Shown piece by piece: positions 16,719 through 25,008 of a stretch of DNA of 55,231 nt (positions within the stretch are counted from its first letter, which is position 1; each line of letters starts with the position of its first letter). This DNA comes from JBCAWW01 sp039024315. GTDB taxonomy: Bacteria; Bacteroidota; Bacteroidia; J057. The notes beneath the pieces are model-generated. The model ran no database searches, had not been told where the DNA came from, and saw nothing but the letters and a program-made list of their open reading frames with translations. Both the position numbers and the translations under genes were made by a program. Location of the stretch: the NCBI GenBank assembly GCA_039024315.1, contig JBCCQN010000025.1, positions 1 through 55,231 of the forward strand, in the 5' to 3' direction.

Positions 16719-19676
16719 TTATTTGGTTTTAAGCACAGTGGTCGTAGTCTGCCTAGCTTGCTGATCACTGATCCTCACCCAATAGATTCCTTCGGGCAGG
16801 TCTTGGGTTGCTATCTCCACTTGATAGTTAGCACTGGGTACCTGAGAGAGAAGCTGATGATAGACTTTTTGGCCCATGGGGTTGAAGAGTTCTATCGTAA
16901 CTGGTCCTATGTTTTGGGTGAAGCTTAGTGCCACGATCAGTTGGTCCTCAAAAGGATTGGGATAGGCTTTGAGCGTTCCCGCAGGGAAACTAGACTCAAG
17001 CGCCGTTCGACAGAGGGTTGTGAAAGTATCCACGGTACCAAACTCACTATCTCCCTGCATACATACAGACATTACTTGCATTTCGTAAGTCTGACAATTG
17101 TCGAGATTGTTGAGAAACAGGCTGTCTGCTAGGGTACTCATGAGAGTCCAGCTGGTATCATTGAGCGGACGATAGCGTAGTCTGTATTCCATGGCCATAT
17201 CGGTAGTATCCCAGCCTACAATCAGGCCAGTATTGGAGACACTCAAGGTATCAAGGCCAGTTGGCGCAAGGCAAGGCACGAAGGCTGGCAGTAGGTTGAT
17301 ACAGTAGTCTTCTGCTTCACCAAAGGGGTTTTGAGGTGAATTGCACGCATCAGGCAGGGCATCAAATAGCATATACACTCGCATGCGAGTAGAGCCGGTC
17401 ATTGCATGAGCGGGCACGACAAACTCTCCGCTGATCGCAGATTGGGTGCTAGCAGAGGAATAAATTTCTTCATCCAAATCATCAAAATCTCCGTCTTGAT
17501 TATAATCAATCCAAATCCGGAAAAACTCGTCGTAACTAAAGCCGGCATAGCCTGGGACCAGATGAAAGTCGATAGTGTCTCCTATGGTCAAATCCGTAGT
17601 CAGCATACTGGCCGTATAATCACCATAACCCCCATCATTGCCACTGTCGTTGATCAAGGTATTGACGATCACTGAGTCTATCCACTCTTCGCTGGTATCT
17701 AGCTGAGGCGCCTCACAATAGTCCAAATCGATACAATTTCCACAAGCGGGGGTTCTGAAGCTGAGCGTTCCGCCGAAGGGGACAGTATCTGCCGCACAAA
17801 TAACGCTGATCTCCACCTCATAACTTGTACAGGGAGCCAAGACCAAGAAAGCAAAGCTCGTATCTGGGGTGGTCAAGCCGCTCCAATTACCACCTACTTC
17901 TCTGATGCGTAACTGATAAGACTGAGCGGCTAAAACACTACTCCAACTCAAATAGGCACTCTCATCAAACAGTGAGTCTAGGGCAAAGTTGGAGGGGTTT
18001 TCACAACAACCATCGGTTTTGAAGCTGCGCGTGCTAGCAAATTCGCTGGTATCATTGGGGCAGAAGCTTGTGAGTTGATATTCGTAGGTCGTACAAGGCA
18101 TGAGGCCCGTTAGTAGATAGCTACTGTCTTGACCCGTAACGAGATTCCAAACCGTATCGCCTTGCATACGCCATTGCAGATCTGTGCTCAATGCACTGTC
18201 ATTGGGCGTCCAATTGAGTCGCGCTTGCACGTCGGTGAGTTGGGTCTCGGCAAGGATCAAAGGAGCCGGGCAAGGCCCGCACGACTGAAGAATGTCCAGC
18301 ATACTGTTGTGGACGTTGAGGCGTCCGCCGGTAACAGTAATGCCGTTGAGGCTAGCATTGGGATCAACGCCGTCCAAGATGGCTTGCTTGACCAATAGGG
18401 CTGCGGCCCCCGGATCACTTTTCGCTAGTCCGACTAATGAGCCACAAGGAGCGGCATAAAGTAGGGCAATCGCGCCCGCTACGTGAGGAGTCGCGCCCGA
18501 GGTTCCCCCAAAACCGGAATAGCCGCCAAAGCCATTAGTCGTCCAAGTCCCTTGTCCAAAGGTACCTAGATCAACATGAGTGAGGCCCCAAGCTGCTTGA
18601 TTGACCTTTTGGTCATTGTGATTCATATTGGTGACAGAAATCAAGTAATCACTAGGACAAGCAGTCGGTAGATCGCCTTGCACATCAATATCTATACCTA
18701 GGTTGGCGGTAGCACCGGCATTGAGAATACCATGTACCCCTAGCGTATCATAAAAAGCACACCAAAGCGGAGCGCTACTTGCTTGGCCAAAATCCACGCC
18801 CCAAGAAGCATTGGTCGCCACTACGAAGGCACCCTCGGCGCCATTGGTCTGATTGTATTTTTGCCGCATCACTAGCGGGTAAGAATAAGCTTCTAGCACT
18901 TCACTTTCTACGCCAGTACCGCCTTGCACGATCATCAGCTTGACATCCCAATTGACACCAGCGACGCCGACGCCATTGTCGCCTTTGGCCCCCACAATAC
19001 CCGCCACAGGCGTACCATGACCTCCGCCGTCATAAACATCATCTGAGCTACTGCCCGTATCCCAGCCGCGCACATCGTCGATGAAGCCGTTATTGTCATC
19101 ATCGATACCGTTGTTGGGGATTTCGGCATGGTTGACCCATAGGTTGGGGGCGATGTCGGGATGCGTAGCACTGATCCCATCATCGATCACACAGACTACG
19201 ATAGTATCTCCTTGGGTCGTCAAGCCACCGGTGGTATAATCCCAGGCCAAATCCATATCAATGTCCGCTCCAGGCGTACCACCACTTTGACCGGTGTTGT
19301 CGTACTGCCATTGCTGATTGTATTGGGGATCGTTGGGGATGGTAGAGCGCAGTTTTACATAATGATTGAATTGTGCGATTTCGACATAGGCATTTTGGCG
19401 GACCATTTCTAAGAATATGTCCTCGTCGATCAAATTTTCATCAAACTGGATAGAGTAGATATTCATCGGTCCGGAAACTTTTTTGCCGGCTTTCACATTG
19501 AAACCAGTATGGCTGATCTCTGGACTATGGTGCAGCCACTCTCCTACGGAAAGGCCGGGACTAAGTTTGAGCAAGATTTCTCCAGGGACATGTTGAGGAT
19601 GTTGACTAAAACCAGATACAAAAAGCATGACCAATGTAGAGGTCATCGCGAAGCGTAGAGTTCGTAGTGAGAACAT
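16719..19676 (-). CDS. Secreted subtilisin-like (S8) protease, T9SS cargo
   Basis: A 985-residue extracellular serine protease. Order: signal peptide (1-24), propeptide (about 28-110), S8 domain with catalytic Asp165 (VIDDGISATHPDI), His220 (GGGHGTPVAG) and Ser392 (GTSGATPHVAG), fibronectin type III-like repeats (about 468-645), a GEVED domain (FRIWIDYNQDGDFDDLDEEI), another Fn3, then a type A T9SS sorting domain (LKAYPNPFEDQLIV ... LPEGIYWVRI). All catalytic residues are present. It should be secreted through Sec then T9SS and degrade external protein. The lipoprotein at 16118 resembles its propeptide. An R1-like copy at 17761-17778 lies in an Fn3 linker. Confidence 0.93.
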   Translation of the reverse strand: MFSLRTLRFAMTSTLVMLFVSGFSQHPQHVPGEILLKLSPGLSVGEWLHHSPEISHTGFNVKAGKKVSGPMNIYSIQFDENLIDEDIFLEMVRQNAYVEIAQFNHYVKLRSTIPNDPQYNQQWQYDNTGQSGGTPGADIDMDLAWDYTTGGLTTQGDTIVVCVIDDGISATHPDIAPNLWVNHAEIPNNGIDDDNNGFIDDVRGWDTGSSSDDVYDGGGHGTPVAGIVGAKGDNGVGVAGVNWDVKLMIVQGGTGVESEVLEAYSYPLVMRQKYNQTNGAEGAFVVATNASWGVDFGQASSAPLWCAFYDTLGVHGILNAGATANLGIDIDVQGDLPTACPSDYLISVTNMNHNDQKVNQAAWGLTHVDLGTFGQGTWTTNGFGGYSGFGGTSGATPHVAGAIALLYAAPCGSLVGLAKSDPGAAALLVKQAILDGVDPNASLNGITVTGGRLNVHNSMLDILQSCGPCPAPLILAETQLTDVQARLNWTPNDSALSTDLQWRMQGDTVWNLVTGQDSSYLLTGLMPCTTYEYQLTSFCPNDTSEFASTRSFKTDGCCENPSNFALDSLFDESAYLSWSSVLAAQSYQLRIREVGGNWSGLTTPDTSFAFLVLAPCTSYEVEISVICAADTVPFGGTLSFRTPACGNCIDLDYCEAPQLDTSEEWIDSVIVNTLINDSGNDGGYGDYTASMLTTDLTIGDTIDFHLVPGYAGFSYDEFFRIWIDYNQDGDFDDLDEEIYSSASTQSAISGEFVVPAHAMTGSTRMRVYMLFDALPDACNSPQNPFGEAEDYCINLLPAFVPCLAPTGLDTLSVSNTGLIVGWDTTDMAMEYRLRYRPLNDTSWTLMSTLADSLFLNNLDNCQTYEMQVMSVCMQGDSEFGTVDTFTTLCRTALESSFPAGTLKAYPNPFEDQLIVALSFTQNIGPVTIELFNPMGQKVYHQLLSQVPSANYQVEIATQDLPEGIYWVRISDQQARQTTTTVLKTK

Positions 19677-19952
19677 AAATTGAGTAAACAGTTATTATGG
19701 AAAAAGAGGGTTAGTCTTGATCCTGTGTGTGTATGTGAAAACAATAATAAGACGAAGAGAGGTACGCAAATGTGGATTTTTTATCGAAAAATCTTTTTGA
19801 TAGGAGATAAATTGAGATTTTTCAAAATAAAATAGGCGATGTTTATCAAATAAGCAACGTCTCTATTACGCTTGAGGCTCCAAATGCCCTACTTTTATGA
19901 GTAGTTTACCGCTTTGCGGAACGCTAAGAGTCTGGCTCCGCTAATTAGCACT
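19677..19952. other. Intergenic region with R1 copy
   Basis: About 276 bases between two minus-strand genes, AT-rich near the S8 start, where its promoter should lie. I see no convincing hairpin or promoter box. An R1 repeat sits at 19909-19924. Confidence 0.4.
19909..19924 (+). repeat. R1 short repeat, intergenic
   Basis: CCGCTTTGCGGAACGC; the stem CCGC/GCGG is kept while the loop is TTT. Confidence 0.75.
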
Positions 19953-20330
19953 TTAATCTAGGCGCCAAGGTGGATTTTTGCGGTTTTTGCCAGCCCAATA
20001 GAGGATAAGTTGATTACCATCTGGGTCTTTGAGCCTTGCTTCTCGCCAAAGCCAGCTTTTATCAGATGGGCGTTCCGCGAAGCGTATCCCTCTAAACTCT
20101 AAGTCCTCCACTTTTTGGTCAAGATTTTCACACTCAAAATAAACATAGATACCCTCTCCGCTTGGCAACTGCTCTACTTGATGCAATGAAAAGGTAGATT
20201 CTCCATTGGGGCATTCAAAACGGGCGTAGTGAGGCAAGGCTTTGACAATGAGCTTAAGGCCAAGCTGTTGGTAGAAGGGGATAGATTGCTCAAGATCGAG
20301 GGCGGGAACGGTAATTTGGTTAAGATTCAT
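19953..20330 (-). CDS. VOC-family glyoxalase/bleomycin-resistance-like protein
   Basis: A compact single-domain VOC protein of about 125 residues: MNLNQITVPALDLEQSIPFY at the start, the central YARFECPNGESTFSL, and the terminal metal-site strand LKDPDGNQLILYWAG. The function could be lyase, dioxygenase or drug binding and cannot be separated from sequence. I use the ATG at 20328-20330, seven codons inside the open frame, because it directly precedes the first conserved strand. An R1 copy at 20070-20084 encodes RFAER. Confidence 0.8.
   Translation of the reverse strand: MNLNQITVPALDLEQSIPFYQQLGLKLIVKALPHYARFECPNGESTFSLHQVEQLPSGEGIYVYFECENLDQKVEDLEFRGIRFAERPSDKSWLWREARLKDPDGNQLILYWAGKNRKNPPWRLD
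20070..20084 (+). repeat. R1 short repeat, in frame in VOC gene
   Basis: GCGTTCCGCGAAGCG; encodes RFAER on the gene strand. Confidence 0.65.
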
Positions 20331-20409
20331 GGACAAAAAAATACTTGTCAATTTTTCGGTTGCTTAGAAATCGAGGGCTAAGCTAACTTGGGCTAAATTA
20401 TCATTTGTA

Positions 20410-21498
20410 ATGGAGTTTACAGATACTCAAAGAGCCAAACGATATTATCAGGCTTTGGTAGAGCGGGATGCAAATTATGTGGGCATATTTTATGCGGGGG
20501 TCAAAACTACGGGGATCTTTTGCATTCCTACTTGCCGAGCGCGCAAACCCAAATTTGAAAATGTAAATTTTTATAGCAGCGTTAAAGAGGCGCTCGACGA
20601 AGGCTTTAGGCCTTGTAAAATCTGTAAGCCTACCCAAAACGCTTATCAGGCACCAGAAGCGGTAGAGACGGCGATCCAATTGGTCCAGCAAAATCCCAAA
20701 AGCAAAATCACTGATGAGACTCTACGGGCCCAAGGCATCAGCCCAGAAGCAGTACGACGTTGGTTTAAAGAGCATTACAAAATGACTTTTCACGCCTACC
20801 AAAGAATGTGTAGAGTCAACCAAGCGTTCCAAGAATTGGAAAAAGGCAAGACAAGTACCGCGACCGCCTTTGATGCGGGCTATGGCTCACTCAGTGGTTT
20901 TGCCTACACCTACAAAAAGGTAATGGGCCAATCTCCTACTCGTACTCAAGGCAAGGCCCCGATTTTGATTGATCGTATTACTACGCCGCTGGGGCCTATG
21001 TTTGTCTGCTCCACAGAACGCGGTATTTGTCTCCTAGAGTTTGTGGATCTAGCAAGACTAGAGACAGAGTTTGCTGAGCTACAAAAATCTTTAGGGGTAC
21101 CGATTTTATGGGGTAAGAATAGCCACATAGACCAAGCTAAGCAGGAGCTTAAGGAGTATTTTGCAGGAGAGCGTCGGGAGTTTGGTTTGGCTTTAGATAT
21201 GCCAGGTACAGATTTTCAACGATCAATTTGGCAGGCTCTAAGCAAGATTCCCTATGGTGAAACGAGTACTTACGGGGCATTGGCGAGGCAGATCAGCAAT
21301 CCCAAGGCGGTTCGTGCTGTAGGAGCTGCCAATGGGGCCAATCGAATTGCCATCGTGGTGCCATGTCATCGAATCATCGGGGCAAACGGCAAACTCACAG
21401 GCTACGCGGGAGGAGTGGAACGCAAAAATTGGTTACTAGAATTTGAGCGAAAGAATAGTGGCAGACCATCTTTAGTGCCTTTGACCCTGTTTCCCTAA
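20410..21498 (+). CDS. ada: Ada: methylphosphotriester/O6-alkylguanine repair protein
   Basis: A 362-residue adaptive-response protein combining three parts. Residues 1-80 form the Ada metal-binding domain with Cys38, Cys42, Cys69 and Cys72 (GIFCIPTCRARKP, CKICKP), which repairs methylphosphotriesters. Residues about 85-180 are an AraC-type helix-turn-helix. Residues about 190-355 are an alkylguanine transferase with the active-site motif VVPCHRIIG and the preceding PYGETSTYGALA. It should take alkyl groups from DNA and then act as an activator. All key cysteines are present. Divergent from the VOC gene. Confidence 0.95.
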   Translation: MEFTDTQRAKRYYQALVERDANYVGIFYAGVKTTGIFCIPTCRARKPKFENVNFYSSVKEALDEGFRPCKICKPTQNAYQAPEAVETAIQLVQQNPKSKITDETLRAQGISPEAVRRWFKEHYKMTFHAYQRMCRVNQAFQELEKGKTSTATAFDAGYGSLSGFAYTYKKVMGQSPTRTQGKAPILIDRITTPLGPMFVCSTERGICLLEFVDLARLETEFAELQKSLGVPILWGKNSHIDQAKQELKEYFAGERREFGLALDMPGTDFQRSIWQALSKIPYGETSTYGALARQISNPKAVRAVGAANGANRIAIVVPCHRIIGANGKLTGYAGGVERKNWLLEFERKNSGRPSLVPLTLFP

Positions 21499-21521
21499 TG
21501 GGAAAGTACTACCTTAGCTAA

Positions 21522-22313
21522 ATGAGCAAACCGGAAATACGGACGGTGGAGGTCCTGCGCTACGTCACGCCTTTGCGAGAAGGAGGATCATTGCCGGCAA
21601 TCGTGGAGGCGGATGACGACTTCTTGTACGTCATAAAGTTCCGCGGAGCGGGTCAAGGCAAAAAGGCCCTGATTGCAGAACTGATTGGGGGAGAACTGGC
21701 CCGAGCAATTGGTCTTAAGGTTCCAGAGCTAGTATTTATGCAGCTCGACGACTCCTTTAGCAAGACCGAGCCCGACGAAGAAATACAGGATCTACTCAAG
21801 TTTAGTGTAGGTTTGAATCTCGGTTTGCACTATTTATCCGGGGCTGTAACCTATGATCCGACGGTTTCGATTGCTGATCCTTTATCGGCTTCTAAAGTAG
21901 TTTTGTTGGATAGCTTGATTACCAATATCGACCGTACGGCCCGCAACACCAATATGCTCAATTGGCACAATGAACTCTGGTTGATCGACCATGGAGCGGC
22001 TATCTATTTTCATCACTCTTGGAACAATTGGGAGGCGCACGCCAAACGCACTTTCCCGGCAATTAAAGACCACGTTTTACTCAGCAGAGCTTCTGAACTA
22101 GAAGCTGCTGCCGCGATTATCAAAGAAAGTCTCAACCGAGAAGTCATCAGTGATATTGTATCGGTGGTGCCAGACGACTTTTTGGAGGATGAGGGTAGAG
22201 AGGACTCCTTCGGAGAACGCCGCGACGTTTATGTTGAGTTTTTGATGCAGAGACTCGCCAATTTAGATGTACTCACCAAAGAAGCGCAAGATGCCCGACA
22301 AGCAAGTATTTGA
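21522..22313 (+). CDS. HipA-like kinase domain protein
   Basis: A 263-residue protein of the short HipA-like kinase family. Seen: the N-terminal kinase lobe motif YVIKFRGAGQGKKALIAELI, the C-lobe catalytic segment LLDSLITNIDRTARNTNMLN and the metal motif LWLIDHGAAI. It lacks the N-terminal subdomain of full HipA toxins. It probably phosphorylates a protein or small molecule; the target is unknown. The downstream DUF3037 gene begins 23 bases before this stop codon, a tight coupling. The pair may form a toxin-antitoxin-like or defence unit, but this is inference. Confidence 0.85.
   Translation: MSKPEIRTVEVLRYVTPLREGGSLPAIVEADDDFLYVIKFRGAGQGKKALIAELIGGELARAIGLKVPELVFMQLDDSFSKTEPDEEIQDLLKFSVGLNLGLHYLSGAVTYDPTVSIADPLSASKVVLLDSLITNIDRTARNTNMLNWHNELWLIDHGAAIYFHHSWNNWEAHAKRTFPAIKDHVLLSRASELEAAAAIIKESLNREVISDIVSVVPDDFLEDEGREDSFGERRDVYVEFLMQRLANLDVLTKEAQDARQASI
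22205..22220 (+). repeat. R1-like repeat, in frame in HipA-like gene
   Basis: CTCCTTCGGAGAACGC, a variant in which both stem arms have changed together (CTCC/GGAG). Confidence 0.5.
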
Positions 22314-22674
22314 GTATGCTTTCATTCGCTTTGTCCCGCGGGTTGAGCGAGAAGAGTTTCTGAACGTGGGGGTGATCCTTTTTTGCAAGCGAATGAAATA
22401 TCTGCAGGTAAAATATCATGTTGACTCCAAGCGACTTTGTGCCTTGGGAGAGGATATCGATCTAGACCAATTGGCGACCTACCTACAAAGTTGGGAGTGG
22501 ATCAGCCAAGGAAATAAAGAAGGCGGGTTCATTGCCACTTTAGACTTGCCGAGTCGTTTTCGCTGGCTCACTGCGACCCGCAGTACCATCATCCAAAGTT
22601 CCAAAGTACACCCAGGCATGACGGATGATCCACAAGCGGTTTTGGAGCGCCTTTTTGAAAATTATGTGCTGTGA
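22291..22674 (+). CDS. DUF3037 family protein
   Basis: A 127-residue protein with the DUF3037 signature: FEYAFIRFVPRVEREEFLNVGVILFC near the N-terminus and the C-terminal LFENYVL. The function is unknown. The ATG at 22291 is preferred because the conserved region begins directly after it; the open frame extends 8 codons upstream. It overlaps the HipA-like kinase gene by 23 bases, and the two families are, as I recall, often adjacent in other genomes. It may be the substrate, partner or antidote of the kinase. Confidence 0.85.
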   Translation: MPDKQVFEYAFIRFVPRVEREEFLNVGVILFCKRMKYLQVKYHVDSKRLCALGEDIDLDQLATYLQSWEWISQGNKEGGFIATLDLPSRFRWLTATRSTIIQSSKVHPGMTDDPQAVLERLFENYVL

Positions 22675-22797
22675 GAAGTGGTCCACGAAGTGATGATAAA
22701 CCGCTAATTTTACTTTAATAACCCCTAAACGTACCAACAAAAGATCAATACGTTCTGCCATCTTTGTCATATACCTAATTTTAACCCCCAATTAGTT

Positions 22798-23100
22798 ATG
22801 GCATATTTTTCAGTTTTAGATGTTACGCCCACTAGTGATAGTTGGATTCCCGCTTACCTCCCTACTGCCAATAAATTGGTGGCTAAGCATGGAGGAAAAT
22901 ACCTTGCTCGCACGGCTAGTCATGAGCAAATGGAAGGTGAAAACCAAGCTGCAGGATTACGGATTGTCATCGAATGGCCCGCCAAAGAAAATGCAGTGGC
23001 TTTTATGCAGGACCCAGAATACGCTCCTCATCTCAAGGCCCGTACAGAAGGTTCAGTCAGTCATCATTATTTAATTGAGGCGAAAGATGACCTAGCTTAG
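22798..23100 (+). CDS. DUF1330 family protein
   Basis: A 100-residue ferredoxin-like (dimeric alpha+beta barrel) protein of the DUF1330 group: VTPTSDSWIPAYLPTANKLV, GGKYLARTASHEQMEG and IVIEWPAKENAVAFMQDPEY. The family has no established function. It is a single gene with its own leader after the HipA-DUF3037 pair and is closed by a strong bidirectional terminator. Confidence 0.8.
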   Translation: MAYFSVLDVTPTSDSWIPAYLPTANKLVAKHGGKYLARTASHEQMEGENQAAGLRIVIEWPAKENAVAFMQDPEYAPHLKARTEGSVSHHYLIEAKDDLA

Positions 23101-23110
23101 GCATTTGTGA

Positions 23111-23155
23111 TATAAACAAAAATTGCTTCCCAGAAGGAGGCAATTTTTGTTTATA
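23111..23155. terminator. Strong bidirectional terminator
   Basis: A 20-bp stem with one G-U position (left arm 23111-23130, right arm 23136-23155) around the loop CAGAA. The core is AAAAATTGCTTCC with GGAGGCAATTTTT, so A- and T-runs flank the GC part on both strands. It lies between convergent genes. Confidence 0.9.
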
Positions 23156-23171
23156 ATCTGCGAGTTTTGTA

Positions 23172-23711
23172 TCAAACCCGCTCTCTCATATAATGCAATT
23201 GTACCAAACCCTTTTCAAAGGACTTCGCAGAGATAAACTTGATCGCCAGAGGAGGAGTACCGCCTTTAAACAAGCGGGTTCCCTTGCCTAGTATCGTCGG
23301 AATGACCGAAATGATATACTCGTCGATCAAGTCATGCTCCATAAATAATTTGACGATTTCGGCTCCCCCATCGCAATAAATCTTGCCGCCTGCTTTTTGG
23401 CGGATACTGGCGATTAACTCCCTGACGTCCCCTTTGTAAAAAGTGATATTGTCAGTATCGGGAATGTCTTGACGGGTCAATACATAGCAATCGTACATAT
23501 CAGCCTGCGGAAAACTATTGATCATCTCCATGACCTTAGTATAAGTTCTCCGCCCCACAATGTAGGTGTCCACATCCTTTGTGAAATCTGCATAGCCGTA
23601 GTCTTCCCCTTCTTTTTGCATGGCATCAAGAAAGGATAGGTCATCATCTTCGCCAGCCACAAAGCCATCCAGACTCATGCTGATGTAGAGTACTACTTTA
23701 CGTTCGGCCAT
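23172..23711 (-). CDS. Dihydrofolate reductase/RibD-like reductase
   Basis: A 179-residue NADPH-dependent reductase of the DHFR/RibD C-terminal superfamily: VVLYISMSLDGFVAGEDDDL at the start, the cofactor motif TYIVGRRTYTKVM and GGKIYCDGGAEIVKLFMEHD, then TILGKGTRLF. Most members of this stand-alone group have unknown substrates. I start at the ATG of 23709-23711, 4 bases after the Gfo/Idh/MocA stop, rather than at an earlier codon inside that gene. It is the last gene of the 26810-23172 operon. Confidence 0.85.
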   Translation of the reverse strand: MAERKVVLYISMSLDGFVAGEDDDLSFLDAMQKEGEDYGYADFTKDVDTYIVGRRTYTKVMEMINSFPQADMYDCYVLTRQDIPDTDNITFYKGDVRELIASIRQKAGGKIYCDGGAEIVKLFMEHDLIDEYIISVIPTILGKGTRLFKGGTPPLAIKFISAKSFEKGLVQLHYMRERV

Positions 23712-23715
23712 GAGA

Positions 23716-25008
23716 TTAGAACTTACGATAGGGGGCTGATAGGTATTGGTTGGCTTCGACTTCGTCGAACGCTTGGGCTTCATTGTTCCAGTGCAGGGTC
23801 TTGTTAGGGAAGCGGCTGGCCACTACTCCTAACAAAATCGCCTCAGTCAAACGGGCGGCATAAGAAAAGGGCGCGCTACATTCATCCTTACCTAAGCAAG
23901 CATCCACAAATTGGTGATAGTGATCGGCTTTTTCCATGGTTGGGAAGTCGAAGGCTTGATATTCTTTATCCACGATCAGCCTAGGAAAGTTGATGTGTGG
24001 GAGTAATAATCTTCCTTTTTCGCCAATAAACATGGCCCCTTGCTCAGGTAGGCTATCCCCCTTGGGTAACTTAAGATCCTTATGCTTTTTGGGAGCGCCT
24101 GGTCCATCATACCATACCCATTTGAGGGTTTCGGTGGTGTATTCCGTTCCAGGAAACTCGTAGGTAACTACATTATTCTCCGGATGCCCAAAGCCGGTTG
24201 GCTTACGGCACTTTGACTTGATCGTACGCGGAACGTCTAAGGCCAAGGCCGTATAGGGAGTGTCAAAAATGTGCACCCCCATATCGCCTAAGGTCCCACA
24301 GCCATAATCCAGTAGCTTACGCCAGTTGCCAGGATGGTAGACCTCCTCTTTAAAGGGGCGCTCAGGGGAAGTACCCAGCCAGAGGTTCCAATCCAGCGTT
24401 TCGGGAACCGGATCACTACCCACTGGAGCAGGTCCATCAAAGCCCCAATTTTTAGGAGACCAAGCTCTCACTGTACTTACCTTACCAATGATACCCGATT
24501 GAATCAGTTGGACTGCTCCTCGATATTGATCCCAAGAGTGAATTTGAATCCCCATTTGGGTATGGAGGTTTTTCTCAGCAGCCAATTTGCGCATAGCTCT
24601 CGCCTCAGAAACATGATGTGTCAGTGGCTTTTGACAATAAACAGGCTTGCCCATCTCCATGGCCAGCATAGAGGCAGGGGCATGGGTATGATCGGGAGTA
24701 GAAACAATGACGGCATCAATCTGCTCGCCCATTTCGGCAAGCATCACCCGATAATCTGCATAGATTTTAGCCTTTGGATGCAGCTTTTGAGCTGCCTTTA
24801 GCGCCGTGGCGTCCACATCACAGAGCGCGCTTACCTTTACTTGTGCGTGAGAAGAAATCGCTTTCAAATCAGCACCTCCCATGCCGCCCACCCCAATGTG
24901 AGCTGTACGTAATGTATCCACGGACCTTTGGGCGAGTAGCTGAGAAGGGAGGAAAGCTGCTGAGGAAGTCAGCAGGGCTGTGTTTTTGAGAAAGCTTCTT
25001 CTTTTCAT
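23716..25008 (-). CDS. Gfo/Idh/MocA oxidoreductase with Tat signal
   Basis: A 430-residue NAD(P)-dependent sugar oxidoreductase exported folded by Tat (MKRRSFLKNTALLTSSAAF). The Rossmann motif is AHIGVGGMGGADL, followed by ALCDVD, VIVSTPDHTHAPA and the conserved lysine segment CQKPLTHHVSEARAM. The C-terminal half is the substrate domain (YGCGTLGDMGVHIFD). Periplasmic oxidation of a sugar C3 hydroxyl fits the neighbouring DUF1080 gene. It overlaps the SGNH gene by 4 bases. A degenerate R1-like sequence at 23754-23773 encodes AFDEVE. Confidence 0.9.
   Translation of the reverse strand: MKRRSFLKNTALLTSSAAFLPSQLLAQRSVDTLRTAHIGVGGMGGADLKAISSHAQVKVSALCDVDATALKAAQKLHPKAKIYADYRVMLAEMGEQIDAVIVSTPDHTHAPASMLAMEMGKPVYCQKPLTHHVSEARAMRKLAAEKNLHTQMGIQIHSWDQYRGAVQLIQSGIIGKVSTVRAWSPKNWGFDGPAPVGSDPVPETLDWNLWLGTSPERPFKEEVYHPGNWRKLLDYGCGTLGDMGVHIFDTPYTALALDVPRTIKSKCRKPTGFGHPENNVVTYEFPGTEYTTETLKWVWYDGPGAPKKHKDLKLPKGDSLPEQGAMFIGEKGRLLLPHINFPRLIVDKEYQAFDFPTMEKADHYHQFVDACLGKDECSAPFSYAARLTEAILLGVVASRFPNKTLHWNNEAQAFDEVEANQYLSAPYRKF

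Noticed and set aside
21638..21651. R1-like GTTCCGCGGAGCGG inside the HipA-like gene
   Set aside because: It encodes the family-conserved KFRGAG motif, so the similarity is probably due to protein conservation rather than a repeat insertion.
24334..24801. 155-codon plus-strand frame opposite the Gfo/Idh/MocA gene
   Set aside because: Antisense shadow of a clearly conserved enzyme.
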